Source: Candidatus Hecatellales archaeon ex4484_218 (GTDB taxonomy: Archaea; Thermoproteota; Bathyarchaeia; Hecatellales; Hecatellaceae). Taken from it: DNA of 7,232 bases. Shown here one piece after another: positions 1-6,075 of the stretch. The position numbers were made by a program, and so were the translations under genes. The notes under the pieces are model-generated. The model was not told the DNA's origin. It did not search any database and saw only the letters and a list, made by a program, of their open reading frames with translations. Within the stretch, counting starts at the first letter, position 1, and every line of letters begins with the position of its first letter. Where the stretch lies: positions 1 to 7,232 of the forward strand of contig NJEB01000021.1 in NCBI GenBank assembly GCA_002254975.1, read 5' to 3'.

Positions 1-414
1 CCCATACATACCTCCAAGAATAAACACAGAAGCCTCAAATCCAGTCATAATTATGGCAAAAACCTTATTTGCAGCAGTAAAAACAGCTCTATCCCTAGGT
101 TTAGACATGTCAAGTTGAATAATTTTTGAACCTACAAGAAGTTGAAGAACTAAGCCTGCAGTTACAATAGGCCCTATCCCCAACTCCATTAAGGTGCCTC
201 TTCTTGAGGCAAAAATTACCCTCATCATTCCAAAAGGGTCACCTGGAAGAGAAGGAACACCGTAAAGAGGAATTTCAGCCATTACAAGATAAATAGAAAC
301 AACAATAGCTGTCCAAAATATTTTTTCTGTGAATGGAACTCTTTTAACAGGTTTTTTAACTTCAGGAATTCCTCTTGCTAAACTTGCAAAAGCTTCAATA
401 CCTTTTCCAGCCAT
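1..414 (-). CDS. secY: Preprotein translocase subunit SecY (Sec61 alpha), N-terminal 138 residues, cut by window edge
   Basis: SecY is the channel-forming subunit of the SecYEbeta translocon in the cytoplasmic membrane, where it threads secreted and membrane proteins co-translationally. Translating the minus strand from ATG at 414 gives an open frame to base 1, with no stop, so the C-terminal two thirds lie outside the window. Visible parts: a basic cytosolic N-terminus containing IPEVKKPVKRVPFTEK (residues 16-31), TM1 at about 32-50, a plug-like segment at about 58-70, TM2 with the SecY signature LGIGPIVTAGLVLQLLVG (78-95), a cytosolic loop with a DMSKPRDRA segment (102-110), and the start of TM3 from about 112. 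These follow the archaeal SecY pattern closely. GGGGAG at 420-425 lies 5 nt before the ATG. The gene follows L15 by 13 nt, the usual position at the end of the spc cluster, linking channel synthesis to ribosome synthesis. Confidence 0.97.
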   Translation of the reverse strand, partial: MAGKGIEAFASLARGIPEVKKPVKRVPFTEKIFWTAIVVSIYLVMAEIPLYGVPSLPGDPFGMMRVIFASRRGTLMELGIGPIVTAGLVLQLLVGSKIIQLDMSKPRDRAVFTAANKVFAIIMTGFEASVFILGGMYG

Positions 415-427
415 GAAAGCTCCCCTT

Positions 428-868
428 TTAGCTTTCAAGCTTAACTAATTGACCACCAACATCTTGAATTTTTTTCTCAGCTAACTTTGAGTAAAATTTT
501 GTTTTTACTATTAAAGGTTTTGAAACTTCACCTTCACCCAACAATTTTTCATATCCAAGCTTTTCCAAGTCAACAACATATTTTCCTTCCTCCATGTTAA
601 GCTTATTTTCTTCAACTAACCTATCAACCAACTCGTCCAGTTCACCAAGATTTATTGTTTTTAATTCACCTCTACTTGTGGGACATCTAAACCCTCTTCT
701 ACTAAAATAGTCAGGCTCATATTTTACGATGTAAGTCCATTTATGTTTATGTCCACCAGCCTTACCTCTACCACCTTTCATCCCATGTTTTCTATGCTGG
801 CCAATCTGACCCCAACCATGGGTTCTTGAACCACGAAGTTTCCTTGTTTTTCTTAGTTTATGAGGCAT
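428..868 (-). CDS. rpl15: Large subunit ribosomal protein uL15
   Basis: uL15 is a late-assembly 50S protein whose extended N-terminus penetrates 23S rRNA. The 146-residue product has the expected layout: a very basic, Gly/His-rich extension (residues 12-44, including RGSRTHGWGQIGQHRKHG and GGRGKAGGHKHKW) followed by a globular C-terminal domain ending in KFYSKLAEKKIQDVGGQLV. Length and the GSRTHG/GGHKHKW motifs match archaeal/eukaryal L15 (L27a) and not the bacterial form. Start is ATG at 868, with GGAGG at 876-880 spaced 7 nt away. The stop of L30 lies 15 nt upstream and secY starts 13 nt downstream, so it sits inside the S5-L30-L15-secY block. Stop is TAA. Confidence 0.97.
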   Translation of the reverse strand: MPHKLRKTRKLRGSRTHGWGQIGQHRKHGMKGGRGKAGGHKHKWTYIVKYEPDYFSRRGFRCPTSRGELKTINLGELDELVDRLVEENKLNMEEGKYVVDLEKLGYEKLLGEGEVSKPLIVKTKFYSKLAEKKIQDVGGQLVKLES

Positions 869-883
869 CAGAAAACCTCCAAC

Positions 884-1366
884 CTACATCATTTTCTCCA
901 ACAATTTATTTATTTCTTCACCTCTATAACCTAACTCTCCATCTTCAGAAAAACTTCGTTTTAAAGTTTTTTTAAACCCACCGGATGGAGGATGAAGACG
1001 AAAAACTGGTTTCACACCATCTAAATCTTTCAATTTTAATTTTAAAGAATAAATTTTTTCAGCAATCTCCTCCAAATTTTTAAATCCAAGATTTTTTACA
1101 TATTCATCTGTTAATTTTTTTCCACCTACAATTTCCCCACGTTCTCTTAAAAGTTTAAGGATTGTTTCTTTTGAAACTTCCCCCCACGTAATATAATCTT
1201 TTGCTTTTTGAAGCATCCCTAAATATTGGGGACTAGGAAAAATTAAGGTTGCATGGTTTATCTTGTTTAAACGTAGAAGTTTAAGTGTTTGTTTAACATC
1301 TTTCCTTACATTTATTGTTCCTCTAATCCTAACAACCGCAATACATCTATTTTGAGGTTTAACCAA
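884..1366 (-). CDS. rpl30: Large subunit ribosomal protein uL30 (long archaeal form)
   Basis: uL30 is a 50S protein that binds 23S rRNA. The first part carries the conserved core (CIAVVRIRGTINVRKDVKQT then LKLLRLNKINHATLI), and the C-terminal extension of about 100 residues ends in a basic stretch with RLHPPSGGFKKTLKRSFSE. This extension is typical of archaeal/eukaryal L30 (L7 in eukaryotes) and absent from the roughly 60-residue bacterial form. Start choice: a GTG at 1375 overlaps the S5 stop (GTGA) and would add three residues, but only a weak GGG lies upstream of it. TTG at 1366 is preceded by AGGTGAAT then TTT, almost the same arrangement as at L24 and S8, and gives MVKPQNRC. I prefer TTG with moderate confidence. 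The gene continues the S5 message, with a 5-nt gap or a 4-nt overlap depending on the start. Stop is TAG. Confidence 0.93.
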   Translation of the reverse strand: MVKPQNRCIAVVRIRGTINVRKDVKQTLKLLRLNKINHATLIFPSPQYLGMLQKAKDYITWGEVSKETILKLLRERGEIVGGKKLTDEYVKNLGFKNLEEIAEKIYSLKLKLKDLDGVKPVFRLHPPSGGFKKTLKRSFSEDGELGYRGEEINKLLEKMM

Positions 1367-1369
1367 AAA

Positions 1370-1377
1370 ATTCACCT
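1370..1377 (-). promoter_or_regulatory. SD sequence deciding the L30 start (AGGTGAAT)
   Basis: The minus strand reads AGGTGAAT-TTT-TTG. AGGTGA is complementary to the usual archaeal 16S 3' end (AUCACCUCC, known in general, not seen here). It overlaps the S5 TGA stop and the alternative GTG start. Placement 3-5 nt ahead of TTG 1366 parallels the L24 (GAGGTGAT-TTT-TTG) and S8 (GGTGAT-TTC-ATG) sites. Confidence 0.6.
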
Positions 1378-1992
1378 AGCCCAATCTTTGGGTGTTACAA
1401 TTTTATAGGTGTTTTTTAAAGCTTCATAAACAGCAAATGCAAGAGAGGTTGTTGTGCTGGTTGCACCATAACTTCGAGACCAACAATCTTTAACCCCGGC
1501 AAGTTTTAAAATTGTTGAAGCAATTCTGTTAGCCACTATTCCAAGCCCTCTAGGTCCAGGTAAAAGTTCAACTTTAACACTTCCACATTTACCCATGGTT
1601 TTAAAGGGTAAAGAATGAGGTTTTCCACATCCACATTCCCAACTTCCACAACCTCTAACAACAGGTATAAGGTTTAATTTAGCATACATAGTTGCTTTTT
1701 CAATAGCAATTCTAACCTGTTTAGCTTTCCCAGTACCCACACCAACAAACCCATCCTCATTTCCAACAGCAACTACAACTCTAAATCTAGATTGTTCACC
1801 AGCATCAGTTTGTTTTTGAACAATACCCATATCTAAAACTTCTTGACGAAGATTGGGTAAAAGTCTATCAACAACCTCTGCTTCCTGAATTCTATAACCT
1901 TGAGCAAAAACTTCATCCATAGAAACAATTTTACCTTCAAGAATAAGTCTACCTAATTTTGTTTTTGGAACCCATTCTTTTTCAACAGCCAT
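1372..1992 (-). CDS. rps5: Small subunit ribosomal protein uS5
   Basis: uS5 sits at the mRNA entry and decoding region of the 30S and affects fidelity. From ATG 1992 the product has 206 residues, normal for archaea. Residues 5-24 hold the archaeal N-terminus EWVPKTKLGRLILEGKI. The S5 double-stranded-RNA-binding fold follows, with QKQTDAGEQSRFRVVVAVGN (59-78) and GFVGVGTGKAKQVRIAIEKA (81-100). Next come the archaeal/eukaryal CGSWECGCGKPHSLPF segment (115-130) and the C-terminal domain with LPGPRGLGIV (144-153), ending in DWAR. Two further starts lie upstream in frame: ATG 2010 (plus 6 residues) and TTG 2016 (plus 8). GGAGG at 2004-2008 lies 11 nt before ATG 1992 and would be inside the longer versions, so 1992 is preferred. 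The gene begins a new block after the only sizeable intergenic gap and overlaps or abuts L30. Confidence 0.96.
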   Translation of the reverse strand: MAVEKEWVPKTKLGRLILEGKIVSMDEVFAQGYRIQEAEVVDRLLPNLRQEVLDMGIVQKQTDAGEQSRFRVVVAVGNEDGFVGVGTGKAKQVRIAIEKATMYAKLNLIPVVRGCGSWECGCGKPHSLPFKTMGKCGSVKVELLPGPRGLGIVANRIASTILKLAGVKDCWSRSYGATSTTTSLAFAVYEALKNTYKIVTPKDWAR

Positions 1993-2003
1993 TCCAGTTT
2001 TTT

Positions 2004-2008
2004 CCTCC
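2004..2008 (-). promoter_or_regulatory. SD sequence for S5 (GGAGG)
   Basis: GGAGG on the minus strand is 11 nt ahead of ATG 1992. Comparable GGAGG-to-start spacings of 10-12 nt occur here at L6, L18, L5 and S4e, so the distance is normal for this cluster. It overlaps the alternative ATG at 2010, which itself has no SD behind it. Confidence 0.6.
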
Positions 2009-2020
2009 ATAAACAACTTA

Positions 2021-2054
2021 GTAAACTTAAATTTTAGGTAAGATTTAAGTTTAC
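2021..2054 (-). repeat. Perfect 12-bp inverted repeat in the S5 leader
   Basis: GTAAACTTAAAT at 2021-2032 and its exact reverse complement ATTTAAGTTTAC at 2043-2054 flank a 10-nt spacer. The half-site centres are 22 bp apart, about two helical turns. In RNA it would fold as an AU-rich 12-bp stem with few GC pairs. It lies between the TATA-like element and the S5 start, ending about 10 nt before ATG 2010 and 12 nt before the GGAGG. It could be a dimer-binding operator, an mRNA hairpin for feedback by a ribosomal protein, or a processing or termination signal. No U-tract follows it, which argues against a simple terminator. Confidence 0.75.
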
Positions 2055-2097
2055 CCTAATATGAACCCGTTCTTTCCAGATTGCGTTTTACAAAAAA

Positions 2098-2113
2098 CCA
2101 TATAAACATTTCG
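2098..2113 (-). promoter_or_regulatory. Putative internal archaeal promoter (BRE plus TATA box) for the S5-L30-L15-secY block
   Basis: On the minus strand CGAAATG (2107-2113) is followed directly by TTTATATGG (2098-2106). This resembles a purine-rich BRE followed by an archaeal TATA box. Initiation would be expected about 25 nt downstream, near 2075-2080, giving a leader of roughly 80 nt that contains the inverted repeat and the S5 SD. It starts 10 nt after the L18 stop, in the one gap of the cluster large enough to hold a promoter. Function is inferred; AT-rich DNA gives chance TATA matches. Confidence 0.5.
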
Positions 2114-2122
2114 TGTTTAACA

Positions 2123-2707
2123 TTATTGAAAAGCTTTTTCTATGTTTTGTTTAACCTCCTCAAAATGTTCAGGAAGTTTATCTGGAGTTAAACCATTTTT
2201 TAAATATTGGGAAAACTTACGTTCCTTTTCCATAGGGTCTTCTATTTTTTCCCAATAGTTTGCTATATGTTCACCTTTAATCCTATCCTCTGAAGGAAAA
2301 ATACCATTACCATGAGGAACATAAATTCCAGCATCTAAAACACCTTTTAACCCAGCATAAATTCTTGAACCTTTAACAGGCTTTTTAACACCAACATCTA
2401 AAATTGCCTCCTTTAATTCTGCTTTTTTAGCTTTTAAACCTGCAAGAAAACCTGTTAAGTAGGCTGCTGGAAGATTTCCACATGGAGCTTTCCAACCATA
2501 CTTTGAAAGTTCTTGAGAGGTTGCTGAAACAAGTATTCGGTCACCCTCCAACTCAGCTTTGGCAAATTGAACAATGGAATGGGAAAGAGTACATCTAACA
2601 ATAACTCTTATTTTTCCAGATTTAATCAGTTCTTTACGTTGATAATAATCTGTTTTTCCTTCTCTTCTTCTTCGGAAAGGTACATGGTAGGTTGAATCTT
2701 TAGCCAC
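2123..2707 (-). CDS. rpl18: Large subunit ribosomal protein uL18
   Basis: uL18 binds 5S rRNA and, with L5, anchors the central protuberance of the 50S. The 194-residue product is the long archaeal/eukaryal (eukaryotic L5-like) form. It opens with a basic YHVPFRRRREGKTDYYQRKE (residues 7-26), continues with the RNA-binding alpha/beta core (RVIVRCTLSHSIVQFAKAEL, 34-53; GNLPAAYLTGFLAGLKAKKA, 77-96), then GSRIYAGLKGVLDAGIYVPH (113-132), and ends in a charged helical tail. Start is GTG 2707, which shares one base with the L19e TAG stop (TAGTG). GGAGG at 2719-2723 is 11 nt upstream. It is the last gene before the 106-130 nt gap that precedes S5. Stop is TAA. Confidence 0.97.
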   Translation of the reverse strand: MAKDSTYHVPFRRRREGKTDYYQRKELIKSGKIRVIVRCTLSHSIVQFAKAELEGDRILVSATSQELSKYGWKAPCGNLPAAYLTGFLAGLKAKKAELKEAILDVGVKKPVKGSRIYAGLKGVLDAGIYVPHGNGIFPSEDRIKGEHIANYWEKIEDPMEKERKFSQYLKNGLTPDKLPEHFEEVKQNIEKAFQ

Positions 2708-3165
2708 TACCTAGGTTTCCTCCTATAAAGTTTTTCAGATTCAATATATTGAAGCAGATGAGCTTTACTCTTAAAAACACCACCTTTAGCTAACCTATAC
2801 AATCTACGATAGGTTTGGGTTGTTATTGCTTTACTTTCAACCAACTCCCTAAGTTTTTTTCTTAAAGCCCGAATAGTTTGAATCCAACGTCTTTTCCTAG
2901 GTAATCTAGCATATTTTGCACCTTTTCTGCTTCCATGACCCCTTCTTTTACCCTTTTTTCTTTTTTCATGTCTAATTCTTGCTCTTCCACGACTAATCCC
3001 CTTAACAGGTTTAGCTTGAATTACACCATCCTTAATCAATCTTTCAATTTCTTTTCTTGTTATTGCACCCTCAACATCCTCAATTTTTTCAGGGTCAATC
3101 CAAACTCTATGCCTCCCAACCTTCAATATTTTTGCTGCAATCTCACGTTGAGTTTTAAGACTCAT
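2707..3165 (-). CDS. rpl19e: Large subunit ribosomal protein eL19
   Basis: eL19 is an archaeal/eukaryal-specific 50S protein that binds 23S rRNA and contributes to an inter-subunit bridge. The 152 residues show the family layout: a helical N-terminal domain (LKTQREIAAKILKVGRHRVW, 3-22, then the IDPEKIEDVEGAITRKEIERL region), a strongly basic linker with RGRARIRHEKRKKGKRRGHG (59-78) and SRKGAKYARLPRKRRW (79-94), and a long C-terminal helix. ATG 3165 overlaps the L32e stop (ATGA), with GAGGAG 2 nt upstream, inside the acidic end of L32e, so translation is probably coupled. Stop is TAG, sharing a base with the L18 GTG. Its position between L32e and L18 is canonical in archaea. Confidence 0.97.
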   Translation of the reverse strand: MSLKTQREIAAKILKVGRHRVWIDPEKIEDVEGAITRKEIERLIKDGVIQAKPVKGISRGRARIRHEKRKKGKRRGHGSRKGAKYARLPRKRRWIQTIRALRKKLRELVESKAITTQTYRRLYRLAKGGVFKSKAHLLQYIESEKLYRRKPR

Positions 3166-3608
3166 TTCTCCTCAGCCTTCTCCTCTTCCTCCACACCCTT
3201 AATTTTAGCTTTGACCTTCCGAGAAGGATTTAAAATTGTTAAACCAGCTTCTTTTGCTGCTTTCTCAATTTCAATTCTTTTTCTAAGCCCAACAGTATGA
3301 GCAATTCTTACTGCATGAATTTCAGGATTTAATCCTTTTAAATCCTCAATCTTATAAACTAAAACTTCAGATAATCCAGAGGGATGAAGCCCCCTAATCT
3401 CTTTGGGGGTTCTATAACCTACATTAGGCATAACATGGTAACCTTTACGTTTAAGCCTCATTTTACTATCAATACCTTTAGGTTTTCTCCAACCAGTTTC
3501 TAACCTTTTATATCGCCAAGACTCCTGTCTAACAAAATCTGGAACATTTCTCCTAAACTTTCTAATTTTTTTAACTAAAGTTTTTCTGGATTTACTTTTT
3601 TGACTCAA
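3162..3608 (-). CDS. rpl32e: Large subunit ribosomal protein eL32
   Basis: eL32 is an archaeal/eukaryal-specific 50S protein. The 148-residue product contains the conserved FVRQESWRYKRLETGWRKPK (25-44) and GIDSKMRLKRKGYHVMPNVG (45-64) blocks, followed by GYRTPKEIRGLHPSG and the VYKIEDLKGLNPEIHAVRIA core. The C-terminus is a short acidic tail (GVEEEEKAEEK, 138-148). Start is TTG 3608, overlapping the L6 stop as TTGA, with GAGGG at 3618-3622, 9 nt upstream. The next in-frame Met is at residue 50, inside the conserved core, so TTG is the sensible start. Coupling with L6 upstream and L19e downstream (ATGA) is expected. Confidence 0.96.
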   Translation of the reverse strand: MSQKSKSRKTLVKKIRKFRRNVPDFVRQESWRYKRLETGWRKPKGIDSKMRLKRKGYHVMPNVGYRTPKEIRGLHPSGLSEVLVYKIEDLKGLNPEIHAVRIAHTVGLRKRIEIEKAAKEAGLTILNPSRKVKAKIKGVEEEEKAEEK

Positions 3609-4156
3609 CCACTCATACCCTCAGTTTTTTCGTAGATGTAAATTCCATCAAGAAAAACTCTTGGGTCTTTTTTCTTGATTTTTGTGGCTTGTTGAATGTT
3701 TGCTGCTGTTTGGCTAACTGCTTCAAGGTCTAATCCTTGGACTTCAACATCATCTCCTTTTACAATAACTTTTACATTACCAACAATTTTAGCTATTCGA
3801 GGTGACCTTTCACCTATAAAATTTTCAATAAGAATTTTGTCTCCGGAAACTTTAACATTAATAGGAAAATGAGAATAAACTTTTTTTAACTTGTAAGTAA
3901 AACCCTTAGTTACACCTTTAACCATATTTTTTATGTGGGTTGAAATTGTACCTACAATAGCCTTATCAGTTCGTTTAGAACCTAAACTTTTAACAACAAT
4001 TTTATCCCCAACTAACTCAATATGAACCTTAGCATGGGAAAAATCTTTTTTAAGTTCACCTAAAGGACCTTTAACAGTTAAAATTTTACCCTCAAGTTTT
4101 ACTGTTACCTCTGAAGGTATGGATACAAACCTTTCCTCAGTAAGAATACTAGCCAA
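3605..4156 (-). CDS. rpl6: Large subunit ribosomal protein uL6
   Basis: uL6 binds 23S rRNA near the GTPase-associated centre. The 183 residues form the two tandem alpha/beta repeats of the family. Repeat one (about 1-85) has VTVKLEGKILTVKGPLGELK (18-37) and THIKNMVKGVTKGFTYKL. Repeat two has HFPINVKVSGDKILIENFIG (96-115), followed by the archaeal C-terminal SQTAANIQQATKIKKKDPRV (148-167) and FLDGIYIYEK. Start is TTG 4156, with GGAGG at 4167-4171, 10 nt upstream. No ATG or GTG is available before residue 78, so a non-ATG start is required. It follows S8 by 22 nt and overlaps L32e by 4 nt. Stop is TGA. Confidence 0.97.
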   Translation of the reverse strand: MASILTEERFVSIPSEVTVKLEGKILTVKGPLGELKKDFSHAKVHIELVGDKIVVKSLGSKRTDKAIVGTISTHIKNMVKGVTKGFTYKLKKVYSHFPINVKVSGDKILIENFIGERSPRIAKIVGNVKVIVKGDDVEVQGLDLEAVSQTAANIQQATKIKKKDPRVFLDGIYIYEKTEGMSG

Positions 4157-4178
4157 AAATTTTCAACCTCCCTATTAT

Positions 4179-4571
4179 TCAGTATACGTAGGCTAAAAGT
4201 TTACCTCCAACATGATTTTCAACAGCCTCTTTATGGGACATTACACCTTTAGGTGTTGAAATTATAAGAATACCCATATCTTTAGCTGGAAGATACCTTT
4301 TTTCAAAAAACTCCATTTCCTTAATTTTTACGGAATATCTTGGCTTAATTACCCCACATTTGTTTATTCTTCCAAGTAACTGAATTCTAAACTTACCTGC
4401 TCTTCCATCATCAATAAATTCAAATTCACCTATGTAACCATGTTTTTGAATAACTCTTAAAACATTTCCAATAAGCTTGGAAGCTGGAGCAACTACACAT
4501 TCACGTTTATTTCTTAACTCATTGTTGAGGATTGTTGAAAGACAATTAGCTAAAGGGTCATTTAATACCAT
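4179..4571 (-). CDS. rps8: Small subunit ribosomal protein uS8
   Basis: uS8 is a primary 16S rRNA-binding protein of the 30S platform; in bacteria it is the autogenous regulator of the spc operon. From ATG 4571 the product is exactly 130 residues, the usual archaeal length, beginning [20 protein letters not shown]. It contains [20 protein letters not shown] (34-53) and the C-terminal archaeal block [20 protein letters not shown] (90-109), GVMSHKEA and GGKLLAYVY. An in-frame TTG at 4583 would add four residues but would swallow the SD (GGTGAT at 4575-4580, 3 nt before ATG), so ATG is chosen. It is 15 nt after S14. Stop is TGA. Confidence 0.97.
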   Translation of the reverse strand: MVLNDPLANCLSTILNNELRNKRECVVAPASKLIGNVLRVIQKHGYIGEFEFIDDGRAGKFRIQLLGRINKCGVIKPRYSVKIKEMEFFEKRYLPAKDMGILIISTPKGVMSHKEAVENHVGGKLLAYVY

Positions 4572-4574
4572 GAA

Positions 4575-4580
4575 ATCACC
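4575..4580 (-). promoter_or_regulatory. SD sequence deciding the S8 start (GGTGAT)
   Basis: GGTGAT-TTC-ATG on the minus strand. GGTGAT is complementary to the AUCACC portion of the usual archaeal anti-SD. Its position supports ATG 4571 and rejects TTG 4583. Confidence 0.65.
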
Positions 4581-4586
4581 CAAGCT

Positions 4587-4748
4587 TTACCTATACTTTT
4601 TAAAGCCAAGTTTTTGAGCAACCTCCCTAAAACATTGTCTGCAAAGATAAAGACCAAGTCTTCGTACAATGGGACCATAAGCACCACATCGACGACATGG
4701 ACGACTACCCTTCCCATACTTTCTTTCTTTTTTAGGTTTCTGTTTCAT
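4587..4748 (-). CDS. rps14: Small subunit ribosomal protein uS14, zinc-binding type
   Basis: This 53-codon gene is read from ATG 4748 to TAA at 4587-4589. The product, starting [20 protein letters not shown] and ending [13 protein letters not shown], is a basic small protein of the 30S head. It has two CxxC pairs, C18-x2-C21 and C36-x2-C39, 14 residues apart, which in this family coordinate one zinc ion. Length and sequence match archaeal S14 (eukaryotic S29). The SD GGTGAG at 4757-4762 overlaps the end and stop codon of L5, leaving a 9-nt gap, so the two are probably translationally coupled. Order L5-S14-S8 is canonical. It fills the otherwise unexplained 174-nt space between L5 and S8. Confidence 0.97.
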   Translation of the reverse strand: MKQKPKKERKYGKGSRPCRRCGAYGPIVRRLGLYLCRQCFREVAQKLGFKKYR

Positions 4749-4757
4749 TTCTCTATC

Positions 4758-5306
4758 TCACCTTTCCAAAATTTCCAAACCAAAAACATCCTTTAAAAAA
4801 CATATTGTTTCCTCAACAGTAACCCTATGTTTAGCTCCAACCCTAGACCTACGTCTTTTTCTTTCCTTAACCCTATAACCAGGTTTACCCATAGTTACAC
4901 AAACATCCATACCAATAATCCCAAGTTCAGGCTCATATTTTACTCCAGGAAGTTCTATATGTTCTTTAATTCCAAAAGAAAAATTTCCATTTTTATCAAA
5001 ACATGAACGGGAAAGTTTATTTCCAACAGCTATAAAAGCTTTTTTCAAAAATTCTATTGCTTTTTGTTTTCTTAAGGTAACCAAACATGCTATAGGTTCA
5101 CCCCTTCTAATCCCAAAATCTTTAATTGTTCTTTTAGCTCTCCTAAAGCATGGTTTTTGACCTGTTAATTTTTCTAAGATTTTTGAAGCTTTTTCTAAAG
5201 GTTCACCAGACCTACCAACAGAAACATTAACAGTTACCTTTTCAATTCTAGGTTTTGTCATCGGATTTTTTTCCCATTTCTCATGAATTTGCTCACAAAA
5301 AGCCAT
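4758..5306 (-). CDS. rpl5: Large subunit ribosomal protein uL5
   Basis: uL5 binds 5S rRNA with L18 and contacts the P-site tRNA and subunit interface in the central protuberance. The 182 residues include NPMTKPRIEKVTVNVSVGRS (14-33), EKASKILEKLTGQKPCFRRA (38-57), KRTIKDFGIRRGEPIACLVT (58-77), the central FSFGIKEHIELPGVKYEPEL (109-128) and IGMDVCVTMGKPGYRVKERK (131-150), matching archaeal L5 (eukaryotic L11). Start is ATG 5306; GGAGG at 5319-5323 overlaps the S4e stop region and is spaced 12 nt. It is 8 nt after S4e and 9 nt before S14. Stop is TGA, embedded in the S14 SD. Confidence 0.97.
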   Translation of the reverse strand: MAFCEQIHEKWEKNPMTKPRIEKVTVNVSVGRSGEPLEKASKILEKLTGQKPCFRRAKRTIKDFGIRRGEPIACLVTLRKQKAIEFLKKAFIAVGNKLSRSCFDKNGNFSFGIKEHIELPGVKYEPELGIIGMDVCVTMGKPGYRVKERKRRRSRVGAKHRVTVEETICFLKDVFGLEILER

Positions 5307-5314
5307 CAGTAAAT

Positions 5315-6067
5315 TTAACCTCCCTCAGGAAGCAAAATTTCAGGTGATTCTTTACCAACAACAAAAACATAATCAGGTATAGTGTTATATTCAACTCCAT
5401 CTTTACCCTTAATTTTAACCGTTCTAAGCTTTCTTTTCTTATAGGGTGTATCCTCAATTTCTGTTAGAATTCCATGCTTACCAACATTTTTCCCTCCAAT
5501 AACAACGGCATACATACCCTTCTCAAATTTTAAATGGTCAAGTATCTGGTTGTTTGAAAGGTCTATTTTTAAAACATCCAAAACTTTATATCCGTTTCCT
5601 CCAGTTTCTTCAGGTCTTAAAAGAAGATTTCTTCCATCATGAAGATTAAGCTGAATTTTTCCACCTTTAACAGTTTTTTTATTTTCAATTCTACAAAGTT
5701 TAAAGGTTTTTTCTTTATCATTTATAGGTTGAAAAGTAAACATACGATGAGTGCTTGGAACAACCCTATACACCTTATTTAAGGCTGGAATTTCAACAAC
5801 ATCCATAAGTCCAACAGGAAATCTTCTATCTCTCCGAATCTTCCCATCAATTTTAATTTTACCCTCAGAAATAATTACACTTGCTTCTTTCCCAGTTTTA
5901 GCTAAGCCAAGCATATCTCTAACAACAACAAGTAAAGGAATACTTCTATCGGAAGGATGAGGCCCAGGGGAAGGTTTTACAACCCAAACCTTCTCCTTTC
6001 TACGAATAGGCCAAAACGCTGGAGCTGCAAGTCTTTTAAGATGAGAACTGCCACCTTTACTGCCCAA
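5315..6067 (-). CDS. rps4e: Small subunit ribosomal protein eS4
   Basis: eS4 is an archaeal/eukaryal-specific 30S protein unrelated in full length to bacterial S4. The 250 residues contain the N-terminal LKRLAAPAFWPIRRKEKVWV (10-29) and KPSPGPHPSDRSIPLLVVVR (31-50). An S4-type RNA-binding domain follows (about 42-105, with GKIKIDGKIRRDRRFPVGLM at 69-88), then a central domain and a KOW motif region (about 184-206, YAVVIGGKNVGKHGILTEIE). Start is TTG 6067, giving MGSKGGSSHLKRLAAP, which aligns with the MGxKG start of archaeal eS4; no ATG is available nearby. GGAGGG at 6080-6085 lies 12 nt upstream, within the last codons of L24. The gene is 8 nt after L24 and 8 nt before L5. Stop is TAA. Confidence 0.97.
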   Translation of the reverse strand: MGSKGGSSHLKRLAAPAFWPIRRKEKVWVVKPSPGPHPSDRSIPLLVVVRDMLGLAKTGKEASVIISEGKIKIDGKIRRDRRFPVGLMDVVEIPALNKVYRVVPSTHRMFTFQPINDKEKTFKLCRIENKKTVKGGKIQLNLHDGRNLLLRPEETGGNGYKVLDVLKIDLSNNQILDHLKFEKGMYAVVIGGKNVGKHGILTEIEDTPYKKRKLRTVKIKGKDGVEYNTIPDYVFVVGKESPEILLPEGG

Positions 6068-6075
6068 ATCTAAAC

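Noticed and set aside
1603..1656. Cys-rich CGSWECGCG segment of S5 as a novel metal-binding insertion
   Set aside because: This segment is normal in archaeal/eukaryal S5 and conserved in the family.
2021..2054. Inverted repeat as an intrinsic transcription terminator for the upstream block
   Set aside because: The stem is AU-rich and no T-run follows on the minus strand. Its location next to the S5 SD fits a regulatory role better.
2056..2109. Possible 17-codon leader peptide (ATG 2109 to TAG 2056) ending just before the inverted repeat
   Set aside because: It has no SD, its first codons overlap the TATA-like element, and a transcript from that promoter would not include its start. Attenuation-like control remains only a remote option.
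2935..3300. Plus-strand open frame of 121 codons across the L19e/L32e junction
   Set aside because: It is antisense to two clear ribosomal genes, has Ser/Phe/Asn-rich composition from reversed AT-rich codons, and no SD or recognisable domain.
4614..4796. Plus-strand open frame of 60 codons over S14
   Set aside because: It is antisense to the S14 gene at 4587-4748 and the end of L5, with low-complexity Thr/Ser/Phe sequence.
5751..5960. Plus-strand open frame of 69 codons inside S4e
   Set aside because: It is antisense to conserved S4e coding sequence, with no SD and no family resemblance.
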